The position numbers and the translations under genes are program-made. Of a stretch of 64,000 nt of DNA, positions 17,162 to 26,579 are shown piece after piece (position 1 is the first letter of the stretch; each line of letters starts with the position of its first letter). This DNA is from Actinoplanes sp. SE50/110 (GTDB taxonomy: Bacteria; Actinomycetota; Actinomycetes; Mycobacteriales; Micromonosporaceae): the NCBI RefSeq assembly GCF_900119315.1, contig NZ_LT827010.1:9046001-9110000 (forward strand). Direction: 5' to 3'. Below the pieces are notes generated by a model that worked only from the letters and a program-made list of their open reading frames with translations, did not search any database and had not been told where the DNA came from.

Positions 17162-18979
17162 TCACCGGTAGTACGTGCCCGGGTTCCGGCGGCGCGGAAG
17201 GAGGGCGAGCACCGACAGACCGACCAGGGTCAGCAGCACCGAGCCGGCGATCAGCGCCATCGAGCCGCCGCCGGTGCGGGCCAGGAAGCTGACGTTCCGG
17301 GTGGGCGGCAGGGCGGCGGCTTCCGGTGCGGTGACCTTGGGCGCGCCGCCGTCGTTCGAGTAGGTGTAGTTGTCGGCCGCGACCGTCTCGATACTCGGGG
17401 AGGCGTCGTCCGGGACGGTGGTGCTCTCGCTCGGGCCCGGTGGCGAACTGCCGGAAGCCGGACTGCCGGGCTTGGCACTACTGGGCCGTGCGCTGCTCGG
17501 GGCCGGGCTGGCGGCCATGGTCTGCCTGGCGGTCATGGTGCGGCCGGCCGTCACGGTCGGACTGGCGGTCACGGTCGGGCTGGCGGTCATGGTGTGCCTG
17601 GCGGTCGGTGACGGGCTGGCGGTCGGTGTCTGCCTGGCGGTCGGTGACGGGGTCGCGGTCGGGGTCCCGGTCGCTCCGGGGAACGACGCGTCGACGGCCA
17701 CCCCGTCGCGGGTTCGCAGCCGCACCGGGTTCGGCGACCGGATCAGCCGGTCGCACCCCAGATTGCCGTACGACCCGCTCAGTCGCTGCGCGAGGAAGGT
17801 GAACAGGTTGGTCGCCACCCCCGGATCCGGCGACGCGATCTTCTGGGTGAAGCGGCGGTCGGCGCGCAACCGGCTCGGCGCCAGATCAACCAATTGCTGA
17901 CAGTACGGCGCTGCCAGCCCCCGAGTCCCGGAGACGGTGCCCATGCCGACACCCTGCCGGTACAGGTTCAGCTTCGTCCGGTCGAAGCGCCCGTCCACCT
18001 CGGCCATCGGATCGTTCGGCGGCACCAGCGCGACCGGATCCCGCTGGTTCGCGGCCGCCTGCAACTCGTTGAGCGCCAGCGAGGTGGTGAGCGTGCCGTT
18101 GTCGGCCAGGTCCGGCGCCTGGAACGGCGTGCAGCCCAGTGCCTGGTCCACGAAGTGCACCAGCAGCAGGTTGTCACTGCCGTTGACCAGTACCGGCGCA
18201 TGCCGCAGCCGCGCCCGGTTGGCCGCGGTGTCCTGCGCGACATGGCTGCCACGGATCAGGTACGCGCTCGTCACGTTGTCGCTCTGGTCCTGGTCCACGA
18301 CGGTGAAGTCACGCGTCGTCGGGCACGGCTTCCCGTCCCGGCCGGTGCCGAGCGGCGGTACCTTCAGTTTGCCGGCCCGGATCGCCGTGTGCGCCGCGCT
18401 GAAGAACGCCGGCGCATTGCAGTACGCGAACTGGGAGAACAGCGAGCCGTCCACCCCGTTCACGCAGGCGCCGCCGCGCAGACTGCCGTGCGAGTCCACC
18501 AGTCTCAGGTTCTCCCCGTTGAACCCGAACCAGATCCCCACCACCGCGTTCTTCGGCAGCACCGGCACCACCGGGTCCAGCACCGGCCGCGTCCCCTTGT
18601 CGATCACCAACGGGTTGTAGACGCTGACCTTGCCGGTCGCCGGATCCACCACGCTGGCTTGCACAAACGCGGCCTGGGCAGGATTCGCCTCATGGCACGC
18701 GCCGCGCCGGCGCCCGGTCCCCGACAGCTCGTACGGCGTCGCCAGCCCCGCAGCGCTGAGCGGATCCGCCGGCACGAGCAGCGAACAGTTCGTATTCGGC
18801 TCGGCCCCGGCATCGTTCTGCCCCGCATAGGACATCCCGGTTCCCACCCCGAGCGCCCCGAGCACCACGATCCCCGCGCCGATCACCGCGATCCGCCGAT
18901 TGCTCCACCTTCCGAATCGGCGGTAGATGCGTTCCCGCAAGCGGAACACCCCCTGCTGTTTTCCCACGTGGACGGCCAT
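17162..18979 (-). CDS. Large sortase-anchored surface protein with Thr/Ser/Pro stalk
   Basis: A 605-residue exported protein. Residues about 1-50 contain a basic N-region and a long hydrophobic signal or membrane segment (RRIAVIGAGIVVLGALGVGTGMS). The globular part (about 55-420) has paired cysteines and no recognisable catalytic motif. Residues about 430-510 are a stalk of repeats such as TASPTVTASPTVTAGRT, likely glycosylated. The C-terminus has the sorting signal FLARTGGG (LAxTG type), a hydrophobic helix and RRRN. It resembles the TQXA protein in anchor type but not in domain. The start is uncertain because the ribosome site at ATG 18979 is weak and a GTG lies slightly downstream. Probably a structural or adhesive surface protein. 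Confidence 0.8.
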   Translation of the reverse strand: MAVHVGKQQGVFRLRERIYRRFGRWSNRRIAVIGAGIVVLGALGVGTGMSYAGQNDAGAEPNTNCSLLVPADPLSAAGLATPYELSGTGRRRGACHEANPAQAAFVQASVVDPATGKVSVYNPLVIDKGTRPVLDPVVPVLPKNAVVGIWFGFNGENLRLVDSHGSLRGGACVNGVDGSLFSQFAYCNAPAFFSAAHTAIRAGKLKVPPLGTGRDGKPCPTTRDFTVVDQDQSDNVTSAYLIRGSHVAQDTAANRARLRHAPVLVNGSDNLLLVHFVDQALGCTPFQAPDLADNGTLTTSLALNELQAAANQRDPVALVPPNDPMAEVDGRFDRTKLNLYRQGVGMGTVSGTRGLAAPYCQQLVDLAPSRLRADRRFTQKIASPDPGVATNLFTFLAQRLSGSYGNLGCDRLIRSPNPVRLRTRDGVAVDASFPGATGTPTATPSPTARQTPTASPSPTARHTMTASPTVTASPTVTAGRTMTARQTMAASPAPSSARPSSAKPGSPASGSSPPGPSESTTVPDDASPSIETVAADNYTYSNDGGAPKVTAPEAAALPPTRNVSFLARTGGGSMALIAGSVLLTLVGLSVLALLPRRRNPGTYYR

Positions 18980-19337
18980 GTCCAGCAGCGGGTACGAGGT
19001 GTTCCGGCGCCCGGTTCAACCATCGCCGTGCCAGTAAATCCGATCGCGTCGCGATCCCGCCTCGGTCAACCGCCATCACCCACCGTGACCTGCAACGGCA
19101 TCGTCCAGCGCGGATGTCCCCTGGTGTGCCAAATCCACGGTCGCCCGTGATCGAAGGTGGCCGATGGCCAGCGCCGGCCCGTTCCGTCCCGAAAACAGAG
19201 CGCTACACGACTATTGCGGGGAGAATCACCAATAATTCCGCGCCGGTATCGCCGGTATCGCCGGTTCGCTCGACGGCGCTCCGGACAGCCGGCACGCTGC
19301 GGTTCCAGTGGCCCGGCGAAGGGCAGGTACACAGCAG
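18980..19337. other. Intergenic region between divergent genes
   Basis: About 360 bases between the surface-protein gene and the histidine-kinase gene. It contains short GCCGGTATC repeats near 19241-19265 (three tandem copies of CGCCGGTAT). No gene is supported. Confidence 0.4.
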
Positions 19338-21194
19338 ATGGGCTGGCTGTCGAAGCGTCGGCTCGCAAGGCGCCTCCTGGTCAACGCGATCACCATCGCG
19401 GTGTTGGTGGCCGTCGCCGTATTGGGCTACTCGGTGTCCCACCGCCAGGAGACCATGGCCGGGCAGGCACGACAGGCGCAGCGGTTGGCCGAGTCCGCGC
19501 AGCAGGTGAAATTCCGGGCGGCCGACTTCAACGGCTGGCAGACGGCATACGCATTGGACATCATCCGCGCCGTACCGGGGGCCACCGCCGACACCTCACC
19601 CAGCCGTGCGAAGTTCCTCGACGCGGCGGCGAAATTCGACAGCGAACTGGACGCCCTGGAAGTGCTGTCGGCGTCGTCCCCGTCCGCACGGACCGTCGAC
19701 GCCGTCAGGGAGGCGTTCGAAGCCTTCATGACCCTCGACCGGACCGTCGTGACGCTGTACCGCAGCGGCAAGCCGGCCGACCGCAGGGCCGCCTCCGAAC
19801 TCGTCCTCGGCCGGGAGATCCAGCTCTACGGGCAGATCGCCAACGGTTGTGACGCCACCGCCGCGCTGTCGGCCGCGGCGGCGGACACCAGCATCGGCCG
19901 TCTCGACGCGGTGGGAGCCGCCATCCGGCGCTACATCCTGATCCTGAGCATCGTCGCCGCCGCCCTGACGGTGCTCGGCGCGATCCTCGCCGAAGCGCGA
20001 CAACGGGCGATCGCGCAGCAGGCCAAAGAGGCTCAGCGAATGGCGAGCCTGGGACGTCTGGCCGGGGGGATAACCCACGACTTCAACAATGTCCTCGCCA
20101 TCATCCTGAACTACACCGACTTCGTCGCCGAACACGCTTCCCCGGAGGCACTCGACGATCTCGCGCAGATCCGCAAGGCGGCGAAACGGGCGGCCGGGCT
20201 CACCGCGCAACTGCTCTGCTTCATCCGGCACGAGGCCATCCAGCCGCAGATATTCGACATCAACGCCGCGATCAACGAAGCGCACGCCATGCTGGCCCGC
20301 ACTCTCGGCGAACACATCGAGCTGGTGGTGATGCCCTCGCCCGAGCCGCTGAAGATCTGCGCGGACACCGGCCAGATCCAACAGATTCTGGTCAACCTCG
20401 CCGTCAACGCCCGTGACGCGATGCCCGACGGTGGCACCTTGGTGATCGCGGCCAGCGCCGTCGACCTCGAGGAGAACCAGGCGAACGTGCACCCGCCGGT
20501 GGCGGCCGGACGTTACCTCCAGCTTCTCGTCACCGACACCGGTACCGGGATGTCTCCGGAAACGGTGGCCCGCATCTTCGAGCCCTTCTTCACCACCAAG
20601 CCGAAAGGCCACGGCACGGGACTCGGTCTCGCCACCGTCCTGGACATCGTCATCACGGCCGGCGGCAGCATCGACGTCTGCTCCAAGCTGGGTATCGGCA
20701 CGACCTTCCGGCTGTACTTCCCCGCCGTCGACGTGCCGTACGGTCAGGAATCGGAAGGTCGCAACGATGTGGCACCGCCGCGTGGCCACGGCCAGAGCAT
20801 CCTGATCGTCGAGGACGAACCGGCCCTCGGCACCAGCGTCGCTCGCATCCTCGCCGCCGGCGGATACCAGGTCCGGTCCGCCGTGAGTGGTCCCGACGCC
20901 CTGGCCGCATACGCGGACGACGGCTGCGATCTGCTGATCGCCGACGTCGTCATGCCCGACATGTCCGGCTCCCGCCTCGCCGAGATCCTGCACCGCACCG
21001 ACCCTCGCCTGCCCGTGCTCTACATATCCGGTTACATCGACGGCAACCTCGGCGCCAACCGTCTGTGCACACCCGAGACCAGGGTGATCGAAAAACCGTT
21101 CACCGCCGACCAGCTGCTCGTCGCGGTCGGCGACGCCCTTTCCCCGGCTCCCGACGAGAACGGCATCACCGGCGGTCGGCCACGGCCGGTCTGA
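19338..21194 (+). CDS. Hybrid histidine kinase with C-terminal receiver domain
   Basis: A 618-residue membrane sensor. Two membrane helices (about 12-32 and 200-220) flank an extracytoplasmic helical sensor domain. The cytoplasmic part has an H-box ITHDFNNVLAIILNY (His about 246), an N-box LVNLAVNARDAMPDGG, G1 VTDTGTGM, F-box FEPFFTTKPKG and G2 HGTGLGLATV. A receiver domain follows (about 485-610) with LIVEDEP, phospho-acceptor Asp in DLLIADVVMPD (about 535) and the conserved Lys in IEKPF. The layout resembles CckA-type hybrid kinases. No response regulator gene lies next to it, so phosphotransfer probably goes to a separate partner. Start ATG 19338 chosen for the basic-hydrophobic N-terminus. 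Confidence 0.92.
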   Translation: MGWLSKRRLARRLLVNAITIAVLVAVAVLGYSVSHRQETMAGQARQAQRLAESAQQVKFRAADFNGWQTAYALDIIRAVPGATADTSPSRAKFLDAAAKFDSELDALEVLSASSPSARTVDAVREAFEAFMTLDRTVVTLYRSGKPADRRAASELVLGREIQLYGQIANGCDATAALSAAAADTSIGRLDAVGAAIRRYILILSIVAAALTVLGAILAEARQRAIAQQAKEAQRMASLGRLAGGITHDFNNVLAIILNYTDFVAEHASPEALDDLAQIRKAAKRAAGLTAQLLCFIRHEAIQPQIFDINAAINEAHAMLARTLGEHIELVVMPSPEPLKICADTGQIQQILVNLAVNARDAMPDGGTLVIAASAVDLEENQANVHPPVAAGRYLQLLVTDTGTGMSPETVARIFEPFFTTKPKGHGTGLGLATVLDIVITAGGSIDVCSKLGIGTTFRLYFPAVDVPYGQESEGRNDVAPPRGHGQSILIVEDEPALGTSVARILAAGGYQVRSAVSGPDALAAYADDGCDLLIADVVMPDMSGSRLAEILHRTDPRLPVLYISGYIDGNLGANRLCTPETRVIEKPFTADQLLVAVGDALSPAPDENGITGGRPRPV

Positions 21195-21251
21195 TCCGTG
21201 CTCCCGCAACCCGTCAGCAGGCAGGAGGACGGGCGGCGCCGAACGACTCGG

Positions 21252-21585
21252 TGAGCACGGTTGCATGCCGCACCTTCACGGTGCCGAAGGCGAGCCTCTA
21301 TCTGGTCCGGGTGTCCGTGTACGACCTCGACGCCAGGAGGTCTGCCGGTGGGGCTACTACTACAGCCGCGGCCCCGGGTGGATCTTCGGCCCCGACGGCC
21401 TTCCGGTGCAGGCCTGTTCCTCCAGCACGGCGGTGCGCGATCCGCTCTGCGATCTGCAGCCCGGCACCTACTGTTCACGCGCTTCGAACCGTGCCGGTCG
21501 AACGGGGCGTACGGTTTTCCGCGGGATGACGATCGTCAACGTGAGTCGGGCACTGGGGGCGAGCGCAGGTATGCGGGCCGGATGA
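21252..21585 (+). pseudogene. Probable frameshifted small cysteine-containing protein
   Basis: Two overlapping frames each give a protein-like half: VSTVACRTFTVPKASLYLVRVSVYDLD up to about 21330, then VCRWGYYYSRGPGWIFGPDG and CDLQPGTYCSR in the next frame. Joining them with one frameshift near 21325-21345 gives a continuous Cys/Tyr-rich peptide. No family is recognised and no good start is visible, so it may be a decayed exported peptide. The alternative is chance coding in GC-rich DNA. Confidence 0.3.
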
Positions 21586-21630
21586 GGAGCTCCCCGTCAG
21601 CCGGTCCCGGTATGGGGGGCCGGCGGCAAC

Positions 21631-22029
21631 TCATCGCGCAAGTTCGCCGCAGCCACCTCGATGCCGTTGATCGGCGTCCTTGTCACGCTGGTCGGCTACC
21701 TGATCACGAACATCGGCCGTCCTGTCCCTGGCGTCCGCTACGGCGTCGCGCCGGTCGCCATCAGCCACGCGTCGATCTGCGGCGTCGTCGCGTTGATCGC
21801 TTCGCCGGTCGCGCCTGCCAGCCGCGGAATCCCGGCAGTCCAGAAGGAACTCCCGCCGGTCCGCTGCCTGGTCCCGCTCATCAGCGCGCGCCAGCCGGCC
21901 CTGCAGGTCGATCTCCCGCTGGTCGGCCTCGGCATCACGCCGATCCGCCGCCTCCTCCCGACCAGCGAGGTAGCGCTCGCGTTCATCCAGAAGCCGCCGC
22001 CGTTGCGAGTCGGCCGATCCGGCGTTCAT
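21631..22029 (-). CDS. RDxxAD heptad-repeat protein
   Basis: A 132-residue protein made almost wholly of heptad-like repeats of the form A-D-x-R-D-x-x (for example RDAVADARDRTADVRDQVA), so it should be one long, highly charged helix or coiled coil. ATG 22029 is preceded by GGTGAGGTG. Similar repeat segments occur in actinobacterial proteins near STAS, GAF or ANTAR regulators. It diverges from a STAS protein gene 179 bp away, which supports a role in the same partner-switching circuit. That role is inferred. Confidence 0.7.
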   Translation of the reverse strand: MNAGSADSQRRRLLDERERYLAGREEAADRRDAEADQREIDLQGRLARADERDQAADRREFLLDCRDSAAGRRDRRSDQRDDAADRRVADGDRRDAVADARDRTADVRDQVADQRDKDADQRHRGGCGELAR

Positions 22030-22208
22030 CACCTCACCATGGAGCGGGATGGCCTGAACTCCACTGGGCACCGCTTGGCCGGCATGTGGACCGGGTGGGC
22101 TGTCGGATTTCGAGACCGGATTTGAGTGCAGGGTGGGGAGTGCATGGGTTGACCAGCGTCGCTGCGGGTTATTGAGGTGATGGGTTGCCAGCGGGCGATC
22201 GGTGAAGC

Positions 22209-22583
22209 GTGTCGGTTCCGGAGGCTGTGGTGGATCTGCAGTTGTCAGCGCGGACAAGTGGGGCGTGCACCGTGGTCAAGGTCGGCGGCGAAGTCGATAC
22301 GGACACTGTGCCGCAGCTGGAGGCCTTTCTTCAGCAGGTCGCGGACGGTGGCGGCGTCCGGGTGGTGCTCGACTTGGCCGACGTGTCGTTCCTGGATTCC
22401 AGCGGTCTGGGCGCTCTCATCGTGTGGTTCAAGGAGTTGCAGAGCAGAGGCGGTCGGTTGTGCGTCGCCGCGGTGCAGGACCTCGTCGCTTACGTGCTGC
22501 GGGTGGCGGCGGTGGATCAGGTGGTGAATGTTTACGACACGGTGGAGGCCGCCGAGGCGGGCATGCCGCCGTCGACGGCGTGA
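22209..22583 (+). CDS. STAS-domain anti-sigma-factor antagonist
   Basis: A 124-residue single-domain protein. The STAS fold is clear: CTVVKVGGEVDTDTVPQLEA, then VVLDLADVSFLDSSGLGALI, in which the Ser of DSSG is the usual phosphorylation site for an anti-sigma kinase. When unphosphorylated such proteins bind the anti-sigma factor and release the sigma factor. Start GTG 22209. No kinase or sigma gene is adjacent within the window; only the RD-repeat protein is divergent. Length normal for RsbV/SpoIIAA-type proteins. Confidence 0.9.
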   Translation: MSVPEAVVDLQLSARTSGACTVVKVGGEVDTDTVPQLEAFLQQVADGGGVRVVLDLADVSFLDSSGLGALIVWFKELQSRGGRLCVAAVQDLVAYVLRVAAVDQVVNVYDTVEAAEAGMPPSTA

Positions 22584-22845
22584 GTGCCGAGGTGAGCTCA
22601 GCGGCCGTCGACTGAGGTGGCGGCGGACACGTCGGCCCCACCACCGCGCCCCGGCACACCCGCAAACCAATCAAGCAGAGGACCGCGAAGAACCGGCCCG
22701 CCGGCCGCGACGAAAAACAAAAACCCTCCGGCGACTCCGCCACCAGATCGCGGAAAAATCGCAGGTCACGCGGTCACCGCCGCCCTATTCGACGCGGAAA
22801 CGGTGACACCCAACCGGCACCCACCGTCCGCAGGGCCGAAAAAGC

Positions 22846-22883
22846 CAAGGGCCCGAACCGCGTTTCCGCAGCTCAGGCCCTTG
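22846..22883 (-). terminator. Original tRNA-Arg terminator left at the outer end of the island block
   Basis: CAAGGGCC pairs with GGCCCTTG and on the minus strand is followed by a T5 run (in GGCTTTTTCGG). It stands just beyond the partial tRNA copy at 22892. I infer that it is the native terminator that followed tRNA-Arg before island insertion. Confidence 0.7.
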
Positions 22884-22891
22884 ATGATGAA

Positions 22892-22939
22892 GTGCGCCCG
22901 AAGGGACTCGAACCCCTAACCTTCTGATCCGTAGTCAGA
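22892..22939 (-). repeat. Left attachment-site copy: 3' part of tRNA-Arg(ACG)
   Basis: These 48 bases are identical to 41554-41601, the T-arm, acceptor and anticodon-arm half of the intact tRNA-Arg. After position 22939 the similarity stops, so this is not a functional tRNA. A tRNA 3'-end duplicate in the same orientation is the standard mark of a site-specific integration event. Confidence 0.93.
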
Positions 22940-23365
22940 CGCCTAGTAGTCATTAGCACACTCTGCAACTTGTCTGGTACGCCGCCATTCCGAAAGCGTT
23001 GCGCCAGCTCAGAGGCTGTTCACGTTTCAGCAGGCCGCAGCCGAGTACATGATTCCAGCACCATCGGAGCCGATGACCCCGACACGGCCGTGCTGATTTA
23101 GTCGCGGTAGTACTGGAACGGTCGCCGACATCCGATCACCCACGGATCACCCAGCACCGTCGTCACCCTGCGTAAATTCGCCGGCCGTAGCGCCGGTCCA
23201 GGCACCCCATTGCGCAGGTCGGGCACTCTGACCCGAGCAACAGCGGTCCGCTTCAATGCGCCCTCGGATCACCACGGCCGCCGTCACCCGCCCCAGCTCA
23301 GCCAAGATGCGAGAGCATCTGATCCATAGGCGGCCTCCTGAATACCGACCGCATTTCATTGGGCC
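22940..23365. other. Left end of island A, no supported gene
   Basis: About 425 bases between the attachment site and the IS3-type element. It has the site GGATCACCACGG (23266-23277) and a related doublet GATCACCCACGGATCACCC near 23134. Nothing else is supported. Confidence 0.45.
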
Positions 23366-24223
23366 TGCCCCGTTTTGACGGACATCCAAGATCAGGGGAC
23401 CTGGGGTCTCCGGGAGGTTGTCCAGCATCATGGAGAGCGTGGGAAAGAAGCGGTCGAGGCCGCGGCGGGCGTTCACGCCCGAGTTCAAAGCCGAGATCGT
23501 GGAGTTGTGTCAGCGTGGTGACCGCACGGTGGGGCAGGTCGCGAGGGATTTCGACCTGACCGAGACGGCGGTGCGAGCGTGGGTCAAGTAGGCCGACCTC
23601 GACGCCGGCACCCGATCGGACGGGCTTACCTCCGACGAACGCGGCGAGCTGGCCCGGCTGCGAGCGGAGAACCGCCGGTTGCCGCAGGACGTCGACATCC
23701 TCAAACGGACGGCCTTTTTTCGCGCGGGAGACCCGGTGAACGTGTATCCGTTCATCGAGGCGGAGCAGACCGGCAAGCACAACGTCAAGCGTGCGTGTGA
23801 GCTGCTCAAGGTCTCCCGGTCCGCCTACTACCAGCACGCCCGCGGTGAACAGTCCACCCGGGACCGCGTCGACGCCCGGCTGACCGAGCAGATCATCGCG
23901 GTGCACGCGGCCTCCAACGGCACCTACGGGGTGCCGCGCATCCACGCTAAGCTGGCCGCGGCCGGGCTGCGACATGGCCGTAAACGCGTCGCCCGCCGGA
24001 TGAGGGCTGCCGGGATCGCCGGCAAGTGCCCGCGCCGGTGGAAGACCACCACGGTCGCGGATCCGCACGCCGGCGCCCGCCCGGACCTGGTCGACCGCAA
24101 CTTCCGGGTGGACGCCACCGCGGTCGATACCCGCTGGTGCGGCGACATCACCTACATCAACACGTGGGAGGGCTGGCTCTACCTGGCCACCGTCATCGAC
24201 CTCGCGTCGCGCCGGGTGGTTGG

Positions 24224-25222
24224 CTAGGTGTACTGACCCGAGAGGTTGGGGACGCGGCTGGCGGGTGGTAGGCCGTTGAGTGCGGTGTGTCCGCGGTGGT
24301 GATTGTAGGTGTGTAGCCAGGCGGGCAGGGCTTCGCGGCGTTCGGTTTCGGTGCGGTAGGCCCGGGCGTAGGCCCATTCGTCGAGCATGGTGCGGTTGAA
24401 GCGTTCGACTTTTCCGTTGGTCTGGGGCCGGTAGGGGCGGGTGCGTTTGTGGGTGATGCCGGCGGCGGCGAGTGCGTCATGCCATAGGTGGGAGCGGTAG
24501 CAGGAGCCGTTGTCGGTCAGTACCCGTTTGACGGTGATGCCCCGGCTGGTGAACCAGGCGTGGGCGCGTTGCCAGAAGGCTGTGGCTGTCTCGCGGGTCT
24601 CGTCGGGCAGGATTTCGGTGTAGGCCAGCCGGGAGTGGTCGTCAACAGCGTTGTGCAGGTAGTGGTAGCCGAGGTTGGGCCGGCCGTGGTGGGTGCGGGG
24701 ACGGGCCGGGTCCCGGTGGGCCGAGCTGTGGCGGTTGCCGTCGGCCCGGCCGTGGACGCGGTGGCCGCCGCCGTCGGGGATGTTGCCGAGTTTCTTGATG
24801 TCGACATGGACCAGATCGCCTGGTGTGTCGTGTTCGTAGCGGCGGATCGGCCGGCTGGTGGCCCGGTCCAGGTGGGTGAGCCTGGCGAGCCGGTAGCGGG
24901 TCAGGACCCGGTGCACGGTGGCCGGGTTCAGGCTCAGGAAGTAGGCGATCCGGGCGGGTCCCCAACGGCGCAGGATGCGGACCTTGATGATTCGCCGCTC
25001 AGTGCGGGTCGGAGTCTGTGACGGGCTGTGGTGTGGTCGCGAGGAACGGTCGGTCATACCCGCCGGCCCGTCGGTGCGGTAGCGGTCGGCCCACCGTTTC
25101 GCTGTGGTCGTGCTGACCTGGAAACGTTCGGCGGCTCGCCGTAGCGGCCATCGGTCATCGACCACGCAGCGCGCCAGGCGCAGCCTGCCGGTCTCGGACA
25201 AGGGTGCATTACGGTGGGGCAT
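24224..25222 (-). CDS. IS481-family transposase
   Basis: A 332-residue DDE transposase. An N-terminal HTH (PLRRAAERFQVSTTTAKRWA) and a second DNA-binding region precede the rve catalytic core: Asp in LVHVDIKKLG, Asp in HNAVDDHSRL and Glu in NGKVERFNRTML. Start ATG 25222 (MPHRNAPLSETGRLRLARCV is the standard IS481 opening). The stop codon TAG is completed by bases of the target duplication outside the element, which is common in this family. The frame is intact, so the element may be active. Confidence 0.95.
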   Translation of the reverse strand: MPHRNAPLSETGRLRLARCVVDDRWPLRRAAERFQVSTTTAKRWADRYRTDGPAGMTDRSSRPHHSPSQTPTRTERRIIKVRILRRWGPARIAYFLSLNPATVHRVLTRYRLARLTHLDRATSRPIRRYEHDTPGDLVHVDIKKLGNIPDGGGHRVHGRADGNRHSSAHRDPARPRTHHGRPNLGYHYLHNAVDDHSRLAYTEILPDETRETATAFWQRAHAWFTSRGITVKRVLTDNGSCYRSHLWHDALAAAGITHKRTRPYRPQTNGKVERFNRTMLDEWAYARAYRTETERREALPAWLHTYNHHRGHTALNGLPPASRVPNLSGQYT

Positions 25223-25326
25223 GAGGGCCTCCGCAGGTTCGGGGTAGGACGTCGCAATCCACACCGAACCCGAAGGCCCTCACCTATTTCAAGATCTCCC
25301 CGTCACCAACGTCCGTGGTCAGTACA
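24229..25326 (-). mobile_element. IS481-family insertion sequence (1098 bp)
   Basis: Terminal repeats begin TGTACTGACC at both ends (24229 and, on the complement, 25326). The 6-bp target GCTAGG is duplicated at 24223-24228 and 25327-25332. Insertion is inside OrfB of the IS3-type element. The clean duplication and intact transposase indicate a fairly recent event. Confidence 0.93.
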
Positions 25327-25776
25327 GCTAGGCCGTCGCCGACCATCCCAAGACCGACCTGGTCGACGCCGCCCTGACCGATGCCCTGGCCCGGCGCCGT
25401 CCCGCCGACGGCCTGGTCTTTCATTCCGATCGCGGCTGTCAATATACGAGTGCTCAGCACGCCCGCCTCGCGCAGCGGCACGGCGTGCGGCTGTCCGTGG
25501 GCCGGCGCGGGCAGTGCTGGGACAACGCGGTCGCCGAGTCGTTCTTCGCCACGATCAAGACAGAACTCATCCACCGCCAGACCTGGCCGACCCGCAAGGC
25601 AGCCCACCAGGCAATATTCGAGTATGTCGAAGGGTGGTACAACACCCGGCGTCGGCATTCCAGTCTCGGCTACCGCAGCCCTGCCGCCTACGAGGGCGGT
25701 GCCGCCATCAGCCTGCTACCCGCCCTCAAGGTAGCCTGAAGATCAACTCATCGACCCTGTCCGTCGAAACGGGTCA

Positions 25777-26579
25777 AGCCCAACGTCGATCTGGTCGTCA
25801 CCGTGAACACTCTGTGTCAGCCGAACTGCGTGTGAACCCTTTCGCCGGCTACGGCTGCCCGGCACGCTGCTCTACACGCCGCGCAAGCCGCGTAAACGCT
25901 CCGGCGGGAGGCGCCTACGTCGCTGCTTGTCTGGAGTTGGCGGAGTTACCCGTGCTGGTCGACCTGTACCTGGGGCCGGCAACAACCGCCGTCCTGCCCA
26001 GTCGGCGGGAGGGCGCTCGTTCAGTGCGGCGAGCTCTCCCGCGCCGTTGGGCCTGACCGAGGCCTTGGCCGGGCATCCCGCCGACGACCCCGCCGGCGCC
26101 GACCCGAATGATCCGGTCAATGATCTCTATCTGATCCGGCTCGCGGCGAAGTATCACGCCGCCGCTGATCACCCCCGCTTCGCTGATATCTGCCGCAGAC
26201 CGAGGGTTCCTGCCGATCTCGGTACGTCCGCTCTGCGGCGGACCCTTGCCGCGTGTGTACCGCTCGCGGGCACTACCGCGATGCGGTCAACGGGTGGTAC
26301 TTACCTGCCATCGCCGTAGCCTCCCGGCCCCAAGGGTGCCGGGTGACGATGACATCCGGAACCGCCGGACGGTTGCTCTGCCGCCGCCTCGAGGGAAAAG
26401 GATCATGAACCGTTTGCGGCTGGTTAGGGTTTCTTGATACGAGAGAGGCGTCGAGGCCGCCAGCTCCGGCTTCCGATTTGGTGGTTTCGGGCCTGATAGT
26501 GCTGATCTTGCCCTGACCTCGCCGGATTTCGGTTGTCGGCGTTCGCTATGTTCATCCTGCTCAATACGGGGGAGGTAGC
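25777..26579. other. Stretch without a convincing gene
   Basis: About 800 bases between the IS block and the WXG-like operon. A plus-strand open segment near 26050-26200 (DPNDPVNDLYLIRLAAKYHA) looks protein-like but has no start or extended homology, and may be a fragment of a lost gene. The last 30 bases before 26580 contain GGGGGAGG, the ribosome site of the next gene. Confidence 0.4.

Larger units (their letters stand above)
23430..25739 (+). pseudogene. IS3-family transposase (OrfA and OrfB), inactivated
   Basis: OrfA begins at ATG 23430 (KRSRPRRAFTPEFKAEIVEL, HTH VGQVARDFDLTETAVRAW) and meets a TAG at 23589 where relatives have Gln. The frame then continues through the leucine-zipper-like part (ELARLRAENRRL) into OrfB in the same frame, instead of the usual -1 shift, which suggests an indel. 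OrfB has the DDE integrase core: first Asp in DTRWCGDITYINT; then a second TAG (in place of Trp of VVGWAVADH) inside the IS481 target; after 25327, HSDRGCQYTS and the Glu-containing NAVAESFFATIKTEL. It has two nonsense codons plus the insertion, so it is dead. Confidence 0.9.
23366..25776 (+). mobile_element. IS3-family insertion sequence, interrupted by an IS481-family element
   Basis: Imperfect terminal inverted repeats TGCCCCGTTTTGACGGACA (left) and TGACCCGTTTCGACGGACA (right end, complement) bound the element. Without the inner IS481 copy and its duplicated target it is about 1.3 kb, normal for IS3. No convincing target duplication remains around it. Confidence 0.85.

Noticed and set aside
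17500..17680. CRISPR-like or regulatory repeats
   Set aside because: The repeats lie in frame within the surface-protein gene and code for the Thr/Ser/Pro stalk.
22617..22919. Short plus-strand gene before the left attachment site
   Set aside because: The frame runs through the tRNA terminator and the tRNA copy and has no protein-like pattern.
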